DNA of 64,000 nt from CAWATZ01 sp963784995 (GTDB taxonomy: Bacteria; Planctomycetota; Planctomycetia; Gemmatales; Gemmataceae), in the NCBI GenBank assembly GCA_963784995.1, contig CAWATZ010000003.1, forward strand, positions 310,001 to 374,000. The letters run 5' to 3'. Positions 27,685 through 37,878 of this stretch are shown piece after piece (the stretch's first letter is position 1; every line of letters begins with the position of its first letter). The position numbers were made by a program, and so were the translations under genes. The notes under the pieces were generated by a model. The model worked only from the letters and a program-made list of their open reading frames with translations, was not told the DNA's origin and did not search any database.

Positions 27685-30600
27685 TTGTCCAGAGAGGATT
27701 GCGTCACCGAAGCCGATCTGAAGGCCCTGCTGCTGGGGGAGCTGTCCGAGACAGCCGGCGCGGCTGTCCTGGCTCACCTGGAGACCTGTGCCGCCTGTGA
27801 AGCCGTTGCGCCGGCTGGAACAGCTGACCGACCCGGCAATCCTTGCGCTCCGCCAGATGCTGTCCCAGTTCCAGCCCGGCGGTTGCAGCGTGGCTCCCCC
27901 GACCACTGTCGATCAGGTCCTGGCGCCGCCCTTCCCCAGCACCCTGAGCCCGCCCGGATACGAACTGCTGGGCGAGCTGGGGCGTGGCGGCATGGGGGTC
28001 GTGTACAGGGCCCGGCAGATCAGTCTCAACCGCGTCGTTGCCCTCAAGATGATCCTGGCGGGCGGTCATGCCGGGCCGGAGCTGTGTGCCCGCTTCCTGA
28101 CCGAGGCTGAGACCCTGGCCGGACTGCAGCATCCGCACATCGTCCAGATCCACGATTTTGGCTATCCCGGCGGTCTGCCGTACATGGCCCTGGAATTCAT
28201 GGCCGGAGGCAGCCTGGCCCAGAAACTGGCGGGCCGGCCCCAGCCGGCCGCGGCCTCCGCTGCACTGGTCGAAGTCCTGGCCCGGGCGGTCCACCATGCC
28301 CACCAGAAGGGCATCGTGCATCGCGACCTGAAGCCGGCCAACGTCCTGCTGGGCCGCAAAGCCGACGAACCAGCTTCGCCAGCGAATCCCGGATGGCGGC
28401 TTGCGGACTTTGAACCCAAGATCACCGACTTCGGCCTGGCCCGCCTGGAGTCCTCTGACCTGACCGCCCCCGGCGCCATTCAGGGCAGCCCCCCTTACAT
28501 GGCCCCGGAGCAGGCGGCGGGCGACAACCGTTCGGTCGGCCCGGCGACCGACGTTTACGCCCTGGGGGCCATCCTTTACGAAATGCTGACGGGCCGGCCG
28601 CCGTTCCAGGGCAGCACCAGCCTGGAGACGCTGGAGCTGGTCCGCGGTCAGGAACCGGTGCCGCCGATGCAGCTCCAGCCGCGGACACCCCGCGACCTGA
28701 ACACGATCTGCCTGAAGTGCCTGCACAAGGAGCCCGGCCAGCGCTACGCCACAGCCCTGGCCCTGGCCGAGGACCTGGCCCGGTTTCAGGCGGGCCGGCC
28801 GGTCCAGGCGCGTCCGGTGGGGCCGCTGGAACGCGGCTGGCGCTGGTGCCGGCACAACCCGCTCGTGGCCGGATTGATGGCCGCGGTCGTGGTTGCGTTG
28901 CTCCTGGGGACCGTCATCTCCGGCTCCTTCGCGGTCCAGTCGGCCCATGACGCGGCCGAGGCCCTCAGCAAGCGGGCGGACGCGGAACGGGAAACGCGCA
29001 GGGCCCGGCAGGCCGAAGAACAGCAACGGCAGGCCAAGAAAGCGGCCCAGCAGGCTCAGCTGGCGGCGCAGGAAGCCGAGAAACGGAAGGACGTCCAGCT
29101 GAACCGGGCCGAGGGGCTTCGGTACGCCGGCCAGCTCAGTGCGGCGCTGCGGGAGTGGGAGGCCGGCAACGTGGAACTGGCCTGGGACCATCTGGAGGCC
29201 TGCCGCTGGGACCTGCGCGGCTGGGAACACAATTACCTCTGCACCCTCTTCCAGAACAACCAGATCACCCTCCGGGGGCACACCAGTAGAGTCATTGCCG
29301 TGGCGTTCAGTCCCGATGGAGCCACGGTCGCCAGCGGCAGCACCGACGACACGGTGAAGCTGTGGGACGCCCGCACCGGGCAGCAGCGCCTTTCCATCCC
29401 GGCGGGCCTCAAGGGGCTCCTGGCCGTGGCGTTCAGTCCCGATGGGACACGCCTGGCAGGCTGCGGAAACAGCAACACGGTCGCGGTCTGGGATCCTCGT
29501 ACCGGCCGGCAGCTCCTCTCCGTCCAGGGACACACTGAAAGGATCTTCGGGATTGCCTGGAGCCCCGACGGCAAGCGGCTCGCTGGCGGGGGTGCGGTCG
29601 GAAAACCAGGTCCCGCTGTCGAGGTCTGGGACACCCAGGGCGGGCAAGAGCTGCTCTCCCTCCAGGGGGAGAATAGTTGGGTCTGGGGAGTCGCGTTCAG
29701 CCCCGACGGCAGCCGGCTCGCGGCGGGTTTGAAGAGGATGGTCAAGGTCTGGGACGCCCGTGCCGGCCGGGAACTGGTCTCTCTTCCGACACCCACCGAC
29801 GCGATCATCACCAGCGTGGCGTTCAGTCCCGATGGCTCGCGGCTGGCCTGTTGCGGCGTGAACCTGCCTCCGCGGGTGTGGGACCTCCCCAGTGGCCAGG
29901 AACTCTTCTCCCTCCGGGACGAACTCGGCCAGGTCACGGTCGTGGCCTTTAGCCCCGACGGTCTGCGCCTTTGCGGCAGCAAGTGGGGTGGGGCTCCCCG
30001 GGTGTGGGACGCGCGCACCGGCCAGGCTCTCTTCTCGCTCAAGGGCCACAGCGACAACATTCACAACGTGGCCTTCAGCCCCGACGGCACGCGCGTGGTC
30101 AGCGGCAGCGCGGATCGCACCCTCAAGGTGTGGGACGTTCGCGGCGTGCCGACGGACCAGATCTTCCGGGGCCATCCCAACGGGGTCACCTGTGTGGCGT
30201 TCAGCCCAGACGGCACCCGGTTCGCCAGCGCCGGTCTTTGTCCTCCCAGGAGCGGGAAAGACCAGGCTCACAATCCCTACGGCATCGCCGCCTTGAAGGG
30301 GGAGGTGAACGTGTGGGAGCCGAAGAGTGGCCAGATCCTCTTCTCCTTCGAGGATCACAACAACACGATCACCAGCCTGGCGTTCAGTCCGGACGGCAAA
30401 CGGATCGCCAGCGCCGACAAGGACTGGAAAGTCAAGGTCTGGGATGCCCAAGGCGGACAGGCCCTGCTCTCCGTCCGGGGAGACGTCAGCTGCCTCAGCT
30501 TCAGCCCGGACGGCAGGCGTCTGGCCGTCGCCCTCGAGACCAGGCTCCGCTACCGCGTGCCGAAGATCTGGGACGTCGCTACCGGCCGGGAGTTGCTTGC

Positions 30601-32467
30601 TCTGGACACCACTGCCGACGTTCTGGCCTTCAGCCCGAAAGACAACCGGCTGGTCACCGCGGGCCCGGCCTCTGGCCTCCAGGTCTGGGACGGCGCCACC
30701 GGCCGGCATCTCCTCGCGCTGCCAGGGCACAGCAGTCCCGTCACCTGCCTGGCCTTCACCCGGGACGGGTCGCGTCTGGTCAGCGGCAGTGCGGATCGAA
30801 CCTTGAAAGTGTGGGACGTCCGCACGGGTCGAGAGGTTGCGTCGCTCCAGGGACACGCAGGCGGGGTCAATTGTGTGGCGATCAGCCCCGATGGCTCGCG
30901 GGTCGCCAGCAGCAGCGGGGACAGGACTCTGAAGGTCTGGGATGCCCGCAGCGGCCTGGAGCTTCTTTCTTTCAGCATCTCGGTCACGCGCTCGGGGAAT
31001 CGCTCGCCCGTCTTTGCCATGGTGACCACCCTGGCTTTCAGTCCGGACGGCGCGCGTCTTGTCAGCGGAAGGCTCGACGGAACCCTGCAGGTTTGGGACG
31101 CCCACGACGGCCAGGTGGTCCGCTCGCTGCGGGGCCACGCTGCCGGCTCGGAGGTTCGCAGCGTGGCCTTCAGTCCAGACGGCTGGCACCTGGCCAGTAC
31201 GGGCAACGACGGCACCGTCAAGGTGTGGGACTTGCACAGGGGGCAGGACGTCCTCTCCTTCCCGGTGGGCGGGGGCGTGACCGCGGTGGCCTTTAGCCCC
31301 GATGGCCGGCGGGTGCTTGGCAGATCCACCAACGGCAAGACGCTGGCCTGGGACTTACCCAGCGGTGAACCTCTCGGCGAGGTCGATGACCCGGTCCCCC
31401 CAGCCACGCACGAGGCGACCAGCCTGGACGGCCAATGGCGGGCCACCGCGGCCGGCTCGCGCATCCAGGTGGTTGGGGTCGGCGAAGAGGCGGAGGTCGA
31501 ACGCCGCCGGCAAGCCTGGGACCGCGCGGCCCTGGAACGCCTGGCACGCTTCGATCCCGTCTGGCATCGAGCCCAGGCGGCCACGGCCGAACAGGCCGGA
31601 GAACACTTCGCCGCCAGTTTCCATCTCGGCCGGCTCACGTACGCCTTTCCCTGGGACGCGCAGCTGTGGCTTCGCCAGGCTCATGCCCTGGCCCGCCAGG
31701 AACGAACCGCCGAGGCCTCGACCAGTCTCTTGCACGCCCTCTTCCTCGCCCCGCACCTCTCCCCCTGGCCCCTCGACCCGCATGCCGCCACCCGTGCCGA
31801 GGCCGCTGTCCGAACCGGCGCCTGGGCCGTGGCCGCCCGCGCCTTCCAGCTCGCCGCGCATCAGCCCGGAGCGTCCCTGGCGCTGCGGCGCGATTTGCTC
31901 CTGACCCAGGCTGCCGCCGGCCAGGCCGATGACTGCCGGCAAACCCTTGCCGAACTCGTGTCCCTGCTGCCGCACTGGAAAGGTCCGCCTGGAATCGACG
32001 AGTTGTTTGTCGCCTGCCAGGCCGTCTCCTGGGGCAGTTCCGAGGCACGGCGGCTGGAGGAGTGGACGCGGCACGACCTGGAACGCCGCCGCGACCCGCG
32101 GACGCTGCACCGCCATGGCGTCGCCCTGTATCGCGCCGGCCGCACCGAACAGGCGTTGACCCTTCTCGGGGAGGCCGCCCAGGCCGGCGGCAAGGGCGAG
32201 CAGGCCGATACCTGGCTGTTCCAGGCGCTGGCGCTGCACAAGCTGGGCCGGGGTGAGGAGGCACGCCGGTTGCTGGCGCGCGGCCAGGACTGGGGTCGCC
32301 GGCAGACCTTCCCGACCTGGCAGGCGCGGGTCGGCTGGGAACTGTTGCTCGACGAGGTCCGCACGGCAGTGGCCGGCCCCCGTCGTCTGCCGCTCCCCTC
32401 GAGTCATCGATACCAAGGAGGGGTGTCCGGGGGGTCGGGAAACGAATCGACCGAACTCCAGACGTGA
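27685..32467 (+). CDS. Zinc-finger Ser/Thr protein kinase with WD40 and TPR-like tail (one shift)
   Basis: About 1,590 residues. The N-terminus has an anti-sigma-like HLETCAAC (HxxxCxxC). A kinase domain follows: GRGGMGVVY, the Lys in VALKMI, HRDLKPAN, DFG, and YMAPEQ. Then come a membrane helix (LMAAVVVALLLGTVISG), a charged coiled coil, about 15 WD40 blades ('VAFSPDG...LKVWD'), and an alpha-helical TPR-like end. The kinase should be cytoplasmic with the propeller outside. The start is a TTG six bases after GGGAGG. One extra base near 27810 separates the zinc-motif frame from the kinase frame. The kinase frame alone would begin inside this region, so the zinc-finger part is easily missed. 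It is divergent from the ECF sigma gene, so it may respond to a signal and act on that factor (inference). Confidence 0.85.
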
Positions 32468-32522
32468 GCATGCCTTGCGTCGAGAGAATTCGTTTCCCTG
32501 CTTTCGTTTCCGGTGTTGTGCC

Positions 32523-33290
32523 TCACACGTCGCGGCGGGCAAAGCCGATCATGCCCACCAGCGCCGTCACCACGGAAACGACGATGCTCCAGAAGATCAT
32601 CGGCCAGAGGGTCGGTTGATGGAAGTTGCCGCGCAGAATGTACGGCAGCGTTTTCAGGGTGCGCGCGATGGAAGGGAAATTCTCCGGCAGGTGCGCCAGG
32701 GCCAGGCCGCCGCCGTAGAGGATCATCCACAGGATGGCGATGCCGACCAGGGTGTTGTTGACCAGGGCGCTGACCGCCACGCTGCACGACACCACCGCCC
32801 CGAGCAGGGCGCCGACCACGGCCAGGGCCAGGGCGCTGCCGGTCGGCGACAGGTGCTCGTGCAGAAGGAACAGGCTGCAGGCCATCGCGATCAGGCTCAG
32901 GATCAGATAGGTGGACAGGACCACAACCAGACGGGCGTGCCATTTGCCCATGTAGTACTGATACCGGCTAATGCCCCGGCTGAGGACGGAGTCGGCCAGG
33001 GTGCCGCGCTCACCGGAGATGGCCCCGGAAACCAGCACCACGATCAGCGTCAGGCTGCCGACGACCATCCAGCGCAGGATGTCGCCGGCAAAGTGCTCCG
33101 TCGCGATGTAGATGCCGATGTGCTGTGGGCCGAGCCGGTAAAGCAGGAAGCCGACCAGGGCCATGACCGAGACCAGCACCCAGAAACGATAGATCCAACT
33201 GCGCAGCGTTTGCTGCACGTCGGCCTGGAACACGGCCCAGTAGGGCAGCCAGCGATTGTACGCGACCGGCTTGTGAGGGGATGCTTCCAT
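32523..33290 (-). CDS. ABC-2 type transporter permease, orphan
   Basis: A 255-residue membrane protein with six hydrophobic segments: a first helix near residues 30-50, 'MVVGSLTLIVVLVSG', two in the middle, and two near the C-terminus. 'SGAISGERGTLADSVLSRGI' and 'YYMGKWHARLVVV' resemble ABC-2 permeases of the NosY/GldF kind. AGGAG precedes the ATG. No ATPase gene lies beside it, so it must work with a subunit encoded elsewhere. It is convergent with the kinase gene. The substrate is unknown. Confidence 0.75.
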   Translation of the reverse strand: MEASPHKPVAYNRWLPYWAVFQADVQQTLRSWIYRFWVLVSVMALVGFLLYRLGPQHIGIYIATEHFAGDILRWMVVGSLTLIVVLVSGAISGERGTLADSVLSRGISRYQYYMGKWHARLVVVLSTYLILSLIAMACSLFLLHEHLSPTGSALALAVVGALLGAVVSCSVAVSALVNNTLVGIAILWMILYGGGLALAHLPENFPSIARTLKTLPYILRGNFHQPTLWPMIFWSIVVSVVTALVGMIGFARRDV

Positions 33291-33671
33291 GCCTTGACGT
33301 CTCCTGGGAATGCGGCAGGACGCGATTCGATCCTCCTTCTAACAATAGCGCGCTCTTGACGCAACAGCGACTCATGCACACTTTCCCGGGACAGCTAGAG
33401 TGCCCGGCTTCGCCACCCATGTCACTTTGAGCGTGGGGGGGGTGGGGGCAGCAGAATCGAATCGACTGAAGTAACCTTACCATAATGGCTTGTGGCAAGG
33501 ACAATTGTCTCTCAGTTCGTCTCCGGAGAGATCAACGGAACCCCAGCCAGCCCCACTGCCCGCTGGTTGGCATGCAGGCCCCCATGTCTACAATGTCCAG
33601 GGTCTGGCATTCCTTCAGGTGTACCTTCCCCTCGCAGGAGTGGAAGGACAGTCCTTCCAGATGGAGCAAAC
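33291..33671. other. 381-base gap, no gene seen
   Basis: This divergent region lies between the permease and the secreted protein genes. It has a G-rich tract near 33430-33455 and no ORF with a convincing start or codon pattern. Open frames run through from the next gene on the plus strand, but the signal peptide and ribosome binding site place the real start at 33672. Confidence 0.4.
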
Positions 33672-35675
33672 ATGGTTACCTTCCCCAGGTTCGGGTTTCT
33701 TCTCCTCGCCTGTCTCGCCCTGCTGATTGCCGCCACGTTCGGCCAGGCCGCGAGTGCCGCCGAGCTTCCGGCGGGCGTGGTCAGTCACGTCAAGGTCGTT
33801 TCCGACAAGGTCGAGGACGTATCCAGTCTCGAAGCCTGGAAGCGCTCGTTCCTCAAGCCGGGCATGACCGAGCGGCAGAAAGCCCTGGCGATCTGGGAAA
33901 CCGTGGTCAAGTTTCGACATCAGGACGTGCCGCCGCTTGAGTTCCTCGATCACGAAGACCAGGTCCACGATCCGATCCGGGCGTTCAACGTCTACGGTTA
34001 CTCGCTCTGTTCGGGGACGGCGGCCTACGTCGAGGCGCTGGCCCGCTACGCCGGCCTGGAAGCCCGCGGCTGGGGCATCACCGGGCACAGCGTCCCCGAG
34101 ATCAAGATCGATGGCCACTGGTCGATGCTCGACGCCTCGCTGATCAACTACTTCCCGAAGCCGGACGGCACCATCGCCGGCGTCGAGGAGATCAGCAAGG
34201 AGGTGGCGGACTGGTACAACCGCAACCCCGAGTACCGCAACAACCGCGACAAGTTGTATCGCTTCATGGCGGCCGGGGGTTGGCGGAAGGGCCCGGCGAT
34301 CCTGGCCGGGAGCAAGACCTTCGACGACAACGGCTGGCAACCCGCGGCCACGCACGGCTGGGGCGACACCATGCTCGAGTACGGCAACCTCAAGGCGAAC
34401 TTCCTCTACGACTACTCCGCCGCCGTCGGCTACGAGGTCAACGTCCAGCTGCGTCCCGGCGAACTGCTGACTCGCAACTGGTCGAACAAGGGCCTGCACG
34501 TGAACGTCCCCCCCGATGGCACTTCGCCGCATGCCCTCAACCTCTCGACCGACAACCCCGGCGAGCAGCTCCGCTACTGCCGGCGCTACGGCGACCTCGC
34601 CCCCGGACGCATCGGCAACGGCACTCACGTCTATAGCGTCCCGGTGAGCGCCGCCGCCCTGCTCGACTCGGCTTTCGCTGCCGACAACCTCGTCGCCGGT
34701 GGCCAGTCTCCCGCCCTGCGAGCGCAAGACAGCTCCAGGCCAGGCGTGCTGATCCTGCGCATGCCCAGCAGCTACGTCTATCTCAGCGGCTCGGCCGACT
34801 GCAAAGCCGTGGTCGGGCCGGGCGGGCGGATCGCCGTGCAATTCTCCGACAACAACGGGCTGGACTGGAAAGACGTGAAGACGCTCACGGCTTCCGGCGA
34901 ACAGCGGCTCGACCTGAAGCCGCTCGTGTTCTGCCGTTACGACTATCGCTTGAAGCTCACCTTCCACGGCAAGGGGACCGGCCTGGACGCGCTGAAGATT
35001 CGCCATGACATCCAGCATTCCCAGCGGCCTCTTCCGGCCCTGGCGCGGGGAGAGAACACGATCACCTTCAGCAGCGGCCCGCAGGAGGGGACGATCACCG
35101 TGCAGGGCTCGACCAACAAGAAGAACAAGAGCAAGAACCTCTTCTTTCTGGACTTCCATCCCCAGATCGGCGACAACCTCACCACCGAACCGTTCCTGCG
35201 GCCCAGGAAGGACGGGGCCTCGATCACGTTTCCCATTGAGACTCCGGGCGAAATGACCCGGCTGCGCATCGGGGCGGCCTATCGAGCCCGCGACCCCCGA
35301 GACGACTGGCGAGTCCAGGTTTCCTTCGACGGCGGCAAGAGCTTTCAGGAAGTCGATCAGCTCAAGGGGCCCTACCAGGGCATGGGCAAGTACGTGGTGG
35401 TGGAGAAGGTCCCGGCCGGGACGCGCTCGGCCCTGGTTCGCTTCGCCGGCACGGAGCGCAACACCTGCGTGCTGTTCGACGAACGGATCTCGGCGGACTA
35501 CAAGGAGCCGCGAGGCGCGTTTGCCCCGGTGAAGATCACCTACCTGTGGGAGGAGGCGGGGCAGCCGAAGCAGCACGTCCACGTCGCACGGACGGCGAAC
35601 GAGACTTACTCCATCCGCTGCAAGGAGACGCCGACCATGAAGGCGATCACCCTGGAACTGGCGCCGGGGCCTTGA
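33672..35675 (+). CDS. Secreted transglutaminase-like protein
   Basis: A 667-residue protein with a Sec signal peptide (hydrophobic FLLLACLALLIAATF, cleavage near ASA). Residues ~90-180 look like a transglutaminase/protease core: Cys in YSLCSGTAAYVEAL, His in GWGITGHSVPEIK, Asp in WSMLDAS. The C-terminal half is beta-rich with no recognised domain ('IRVQ...FDGGKSFQEVDQ'). Upstream in-frame sequence to 33492 was left out because GGAG lies six bases before 33672 and the signal peptide starts there. Its end overlaps the convergent nitrile hydratase-like gene by 29 bases. Whether it cross-links, cleaves or only binds substrates cannot be told. Confidence 0.75.
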   Translation: MVTFPRFGFLLLACLALLIAATFGQAASAAELPAGVVSHVKVVSDKVEDVSSLEAWKRSFLKPGMTERQKALAIWETVVKFRHQDVPPLEFLDHEDQVHDPIRAFNVYGYSLCSGTAAYVEALARYAGLEARGWGITGHSVPEIKIDGHWSMLDASLINYFPKPDGTIAGVEEISKEVADWYNRNPEYRNNRDKLYRFMAAGGWRKGPAILAGSKTFDDNGWQPAATHGWGDTMLEYGNLKANFLYDYSAAVGYEVNVQLRPGELLTRNWSNKGLHVNVPPDGTSPHALNLSTDNPGEQLRYCRRYGDLAPGRIGNGTHVYSVPVSAAALLDSAFAADNLVAGGQSPALRAQDSSRPGVLILRMPSSYVYLSGSADCKAVVGPGGRIAVQFSDNNGLDWKDVKTLTASGEQRLDLKPLVFCRYDYRLKLTFHGKGTGLDALKIRHDIQHSQRPLPALARGENTITFSSGPQEGTITVQGSTNKKNKSKNLFFLDFHPQIGDNLTTEPFLRPRKDGASITFPIETPGEMTRLRIGAAYRARDPRDDWRVQVSFDGGKSFQEVDQLKGPYQGMGKYVVVEKVPAGTRSALVRFAGTERNTCVLFDERISADYKEPRGAFAPVKITYLWEEAGQPKQHVHVARTANETYSIRCKETPTMKAITLELAPGP

Positions 35676-36327
35676 CCACCGCCACGCCGATCATGCTGTC
35701 GCGCGTGACCAGGCGGGCCAGCTCGGCCTCGGTCAGGTTCTCGGTCCCCTCCGGGCGCATGGGCAGGATCAGGTAGCGCATCGTGGCCGTGCTGTCATGC
35801 ACCCGGATCTCGACGTTTTCGGGAATGAAGGTGCCGAACTCCGCCAGCAGGGCCCGAGGGGCACGCACGGCCCGGGAACGATAGACCCGGCTCTTGTACC
35901 AGTCCGGCGGCAGACCGAGGACCGGACGGGGATAGCACGAACAAAGAGTGCAAACCACCATGTTGTGGACCGTGGGCGTGTTCTCCATCACCAGCAGCCG
36001 GGTGCCGTCCATGGTCAGGCCCAGCTCCTCCACCGCTGCCGAGCCATCCTCCAGCAGCCGTTTCTTGTAGGCCGGATCGACCCAGGCCCGGGCCACCACC
36101 CGCGCCCCATCCGCCGGGCTCCGCGAGTCGAGGACCTCGATGCGCTTGCGGACCTCCTCGCCGGCGACCACGCCCTTCTCGGTCAGAAGTTCGCGGACGG
36201 CCATCTCCAGCCGCTCGTAATAGCCCAGCGGCGTCTCCTCCAGGTCCGGCTGTTTCGGGTGCGAATGCGCGACCGCGGAACCGTGGTCGTGATCATGGTC
36301 ATGATCGTGCGAATGCGGCTGGCTCAT
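35647..36327 (-). CDS. Nitrile hydratase alpha / thiocyanate hydrolase gamma-like subunit (cobalt type)
   Basis: A 226-residue catalytic subunit. The metal-binding claw is VCTLCSCYP; a Thr in CTLCSC marks cobalt rather than iron enzymes. The family's 'ELLTEKGVV' and 'GTFIPENVEIRVHDSTA' are present. The N-terminus has an unusual His/Asp-rich run (HSHDHDHDHDHG) that could bind metal. The enzyme would hydrate nitriles to amides or hydrolyse thiocyanate. It is the last of three genes; the two upstream genes encode the N- and C-terminal halves of a nitrile hydratase beta subunit, in the same order as thiocyanate hydrolase clusters (beta, alpha, gamma). AGGAG precedes the ATG. No activator/chaperone gene is adjacent. 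Confidence 0.85.
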   Translation of the reverse strand: MSQPHSHDHDHDHDHGSAVAHSHPKQPDLEETPLGYYERLEMAVRELLTEKGVVAGEEVRKRIEVLDSRSPADGARVVARAWVDPAYKKRLLEDGSAAVEELGLTMDGTRLLVMENTPTVHNMVVCTLCSCYPRPVLGLPPDWYKSRVYRSRAVRAPRALLAEFGTFIPENVEIRVHDSTATMRYLILPMRPEGTENLTEAELARLVTRDSMIGVAVVKAPAPVPG

Positions 36328-36343
36328 GGATTCTCCTGGGGTG

Positions 36344-36631
36344 TCAATCGGCGGCCTCGATCCAGTGCTCGAAGATTTCGATCTCAACCGTGTCGTGGGC
36401 TGGTCCGGCGTACTCGGGCCACAGCTCGCGCATGGCAAAGCGGACCCGGTACAGCACCTTCTTCGGTCCATTGACCCGGCCGTAGCCTTCCTCCTCGGGA
36501 TTGACGAAGGCCAGCAGCACGCGCTCGATGGTGCCAGTCTTGCCCCGGCAATAGAACGGGGTGCGCAGGTGTCCCGGCGGGAAGTCCGCGCGAATGCGGA
36601 CGCGCTGTTCAGGAGCAAACGTGCCGGCCAC
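36344..36631 (-). CDS. Nitrile hydratase beta C-terminal-half subunit
   Basis: A 95-residue protein with the SH3-like fold of the beta subunit C-terminus: FAPEQRVRIR, 'HLRTPFYCRGKTGTIERV', YRVRF, and a C-terminal VEIEIFEHWIE. It is the size expected for a stand-alone half, not a truncation. Its start overlaps the previous gene by 23 bases and the catalytic subunit gene starts 16 bases after its stop, so the three are one translated unit. It should pack against the catalytic subunit and help form the active site. Confidence 0.85.
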   Translation of the reverse strand: MAGTFAPEQRVRIRADFPPGHLRTPFYCRGKTGTIERVLLAFVNPEEEGYGRVNGPKKVLYRVRFAMRELWPEYAGPAHDTVEIEIFEHWIEAAD

Positions 36632-36956
36632 TGTCCACCTCCCGGCGTTCGATCTCCGCCATCTTGTGCGCCACTTCCTCGGCCGTGAGGATGCCCTTGG
36701 CCAGCAGGATGTTGCAGGCCGACAGGATCCACTTCTCGTAGTAGGTGAGCGCGTCGTAAATGTCTCGGCCCAACTCCTCGACGCCGCGGCGTTTCTCCTC
36801 GGTGTTGACCAGGCCCTTCTGATTCAGCACGTCCAGCAGGGCGTGGGTGCGTTTCTCCCAGGGCAGCAGCGGATGATCGGTCGGCACAAACGGGCCGGCC
36901 GGCTGGCCGCCCAGGTCATGGGGACCGCGGGTAACGATCTCGGCACGCTCGTCCAT
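36609..36956 (-). CDS. Nitrile hydratase beta N-terminal-half subunit
   Basis: A 115-residue protein matching the helical N-terminal half of nitrile hydratase beta or the thiocyanate hydrolase beta subunit: PHDLGGQPAGPF, then PLLPWEKRTHALL, RRGVEELG and YYEKWILSACNILLAKGILT. The ATG at 36956 follows an AGAGG, and family similarity starts there; the frame to 37061 is not needed. It is first in the three-gene operon. Confidence 0.85.
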   Translation of the reverse strand: MDERAEIVTRGPHDLGGQPAGPFVPTDHPLLPWEKRTHALLDVLNQKGLVNTEEKRRGVEELGRDIYDALTYYEKWILSACNILLAKGILTAEEVAHKMAEIERREVDSGRHVCS

Positions 36957-37086
36957 CGGTTTCCTCTCGTTGTGGCGTCTGGTCGGGGACAGGCCGGTTC
37001 GCCAGAGACATTGTCCGAGGCGGAAGCGCGGCGTCAAGATGCGGATGCCCAGGAGGAGCAACTTGTTGCTGTGTCTCCATCAGGGC

Positions 37087-37527
37087 TCACGGCTGCCAGG
37101 TGACTTCCTTCAGAACGTCGCGCTCGTAATTCCGCATGGCATCGGTAATTTGCGTCAGCACTGTGGGCATTCCAGCAGCCTGCTCCAGGAGGTCGATACT
37201 GTCCGAGGCGAGTTGCACGTGGCGGCTCGCGGTGGCTTGCCCCAGACTGTAATTGAGGTCGTAGTCGGCGGTGTTGCGGACCGTGCGGAGGTAGGAGAGG
37301 TCTCGGCCAACTTTCTCCAAAGGAGCGTAGCCACAATTGGAGATCCGCAGCCAGAGATGCCCATGCGCTCGGTCGCCCTGAGGAACAACGAACCCACGCT
37401 GCTGCAACAGCAAACTCGCCGTGTGGAAAACCGCGTAGTAGGCCCGGCTCACTGCCGATCGCCAAGCTCCCTCCCGGAGTTCCGTGAGCAAATCCTCGGC
37501 CACTTCCAGGAATTCGCGTGCTTTCAT
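37087..37527 (-). CDS. HEPN-domain protein
   Basis: A 146-residue all-helical protein with HEPN hallmarks: EDLLTELREGAWRSAVSRAY followed by YAVFHTA, and a later RNTADYDLNY. The usual catalytic R-x4-6-H is replaced by R-x4-Y, so RNase activity is doubtful. Its start overlaps the preceding 112-residue gene by four bases (ATGA), as is common for toxin-antitoxin or sensor pairs. The cassette is unlike MNT-HEPN, since the partner shows no nucleotidyltransferase motif. Function beyond nucleic-acid or nucleotide binding is unknown. Confidence 0.7.
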   Translation of the reverse strand: MKAREFLEVAEDLLTELREGAWRSAVSRAYYAVFHTASLLLQQRGFVVPQGDRAHGHLWLRISNCGYAPLEKVGRDLSYLRTVRNTADYDLNYSLGQATASRHVQLASDSIDLLEQAAGMPTVLTQITDAMRNYERDVLKEVTWQP

Positions 37528-37862
37528 GGTTCGATGAGACTGAGGAAAAGTCGGAAGATACAGGTCCTTGGCCCAGGACAGATCCGGTCCAGTTCATCCG
37601 TCCAGGCGTGGACCGCGTCCACAAAGTTCGGGATGTCTCGTTGCGGAACCTCAACCGTGAAGGTGATCGACCAGAGATCGCGAATCTCCGGGTCCAGATC
37701 CAGCGTCACCCGAATGGAGAGGGCCGTCGGATAGACGCGCCGGGTCGCCTCCAAGAGCGGATCGAGGTACGCCTCCAGCTGGCTCTTGCGGGCAAACTCC
37801 AGCACGTCGGCCGGCCACTGCCAGGTGGTCGTCGCGGTTGCGGATGCAGGTACGGTCGCCAT
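37524..37862 (-). CDS. Hypothetical partner of the HEPN protein
   Basis: A 112-residue alpha/beta protein: LLEATRRVYPTALSIRVTL, an acidic turn DLDPEIRD, a strand SITFTVEVP, then a helix NFVDAVHAWTDELDRI. It has no GSxxxxD nucleotidyltransferase motif. It lies between a 148-residue hypothetical gene (17-base gap) and the HEPN gene (ATGA overlap), so the three should be co-transcribed. I recognise no family. Confidence 0.6.
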   Translation of the reverse strand: MATVPASATATTTWQWPADVLEFARKSQLEAYLDPLLEATRRVYPTALSIRVTLDLDPEIRDLWSITFTVEVPQRDIPNFVDAVHAWTDELDRICPGPRTCIFRLFLSLIEP

Positions 37863-37878
37863 CGCTTGTCCTCCAAGT

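Noticed and set aside
27704..31237. 1,177-codon open frame antisense to the WD40 kinase
   Set aside because: It has no domain-like motifs and is the GC-skew shadow of a highly repetitive gene with clear kinase and WD40 motifs.
33425..33460. G-quadruplex in the gap before the secreted transglutaminase-like gene
   Set aside because: Only two long G-runs are present, fewer than the four needed for a simple intramolecular quadruplex.
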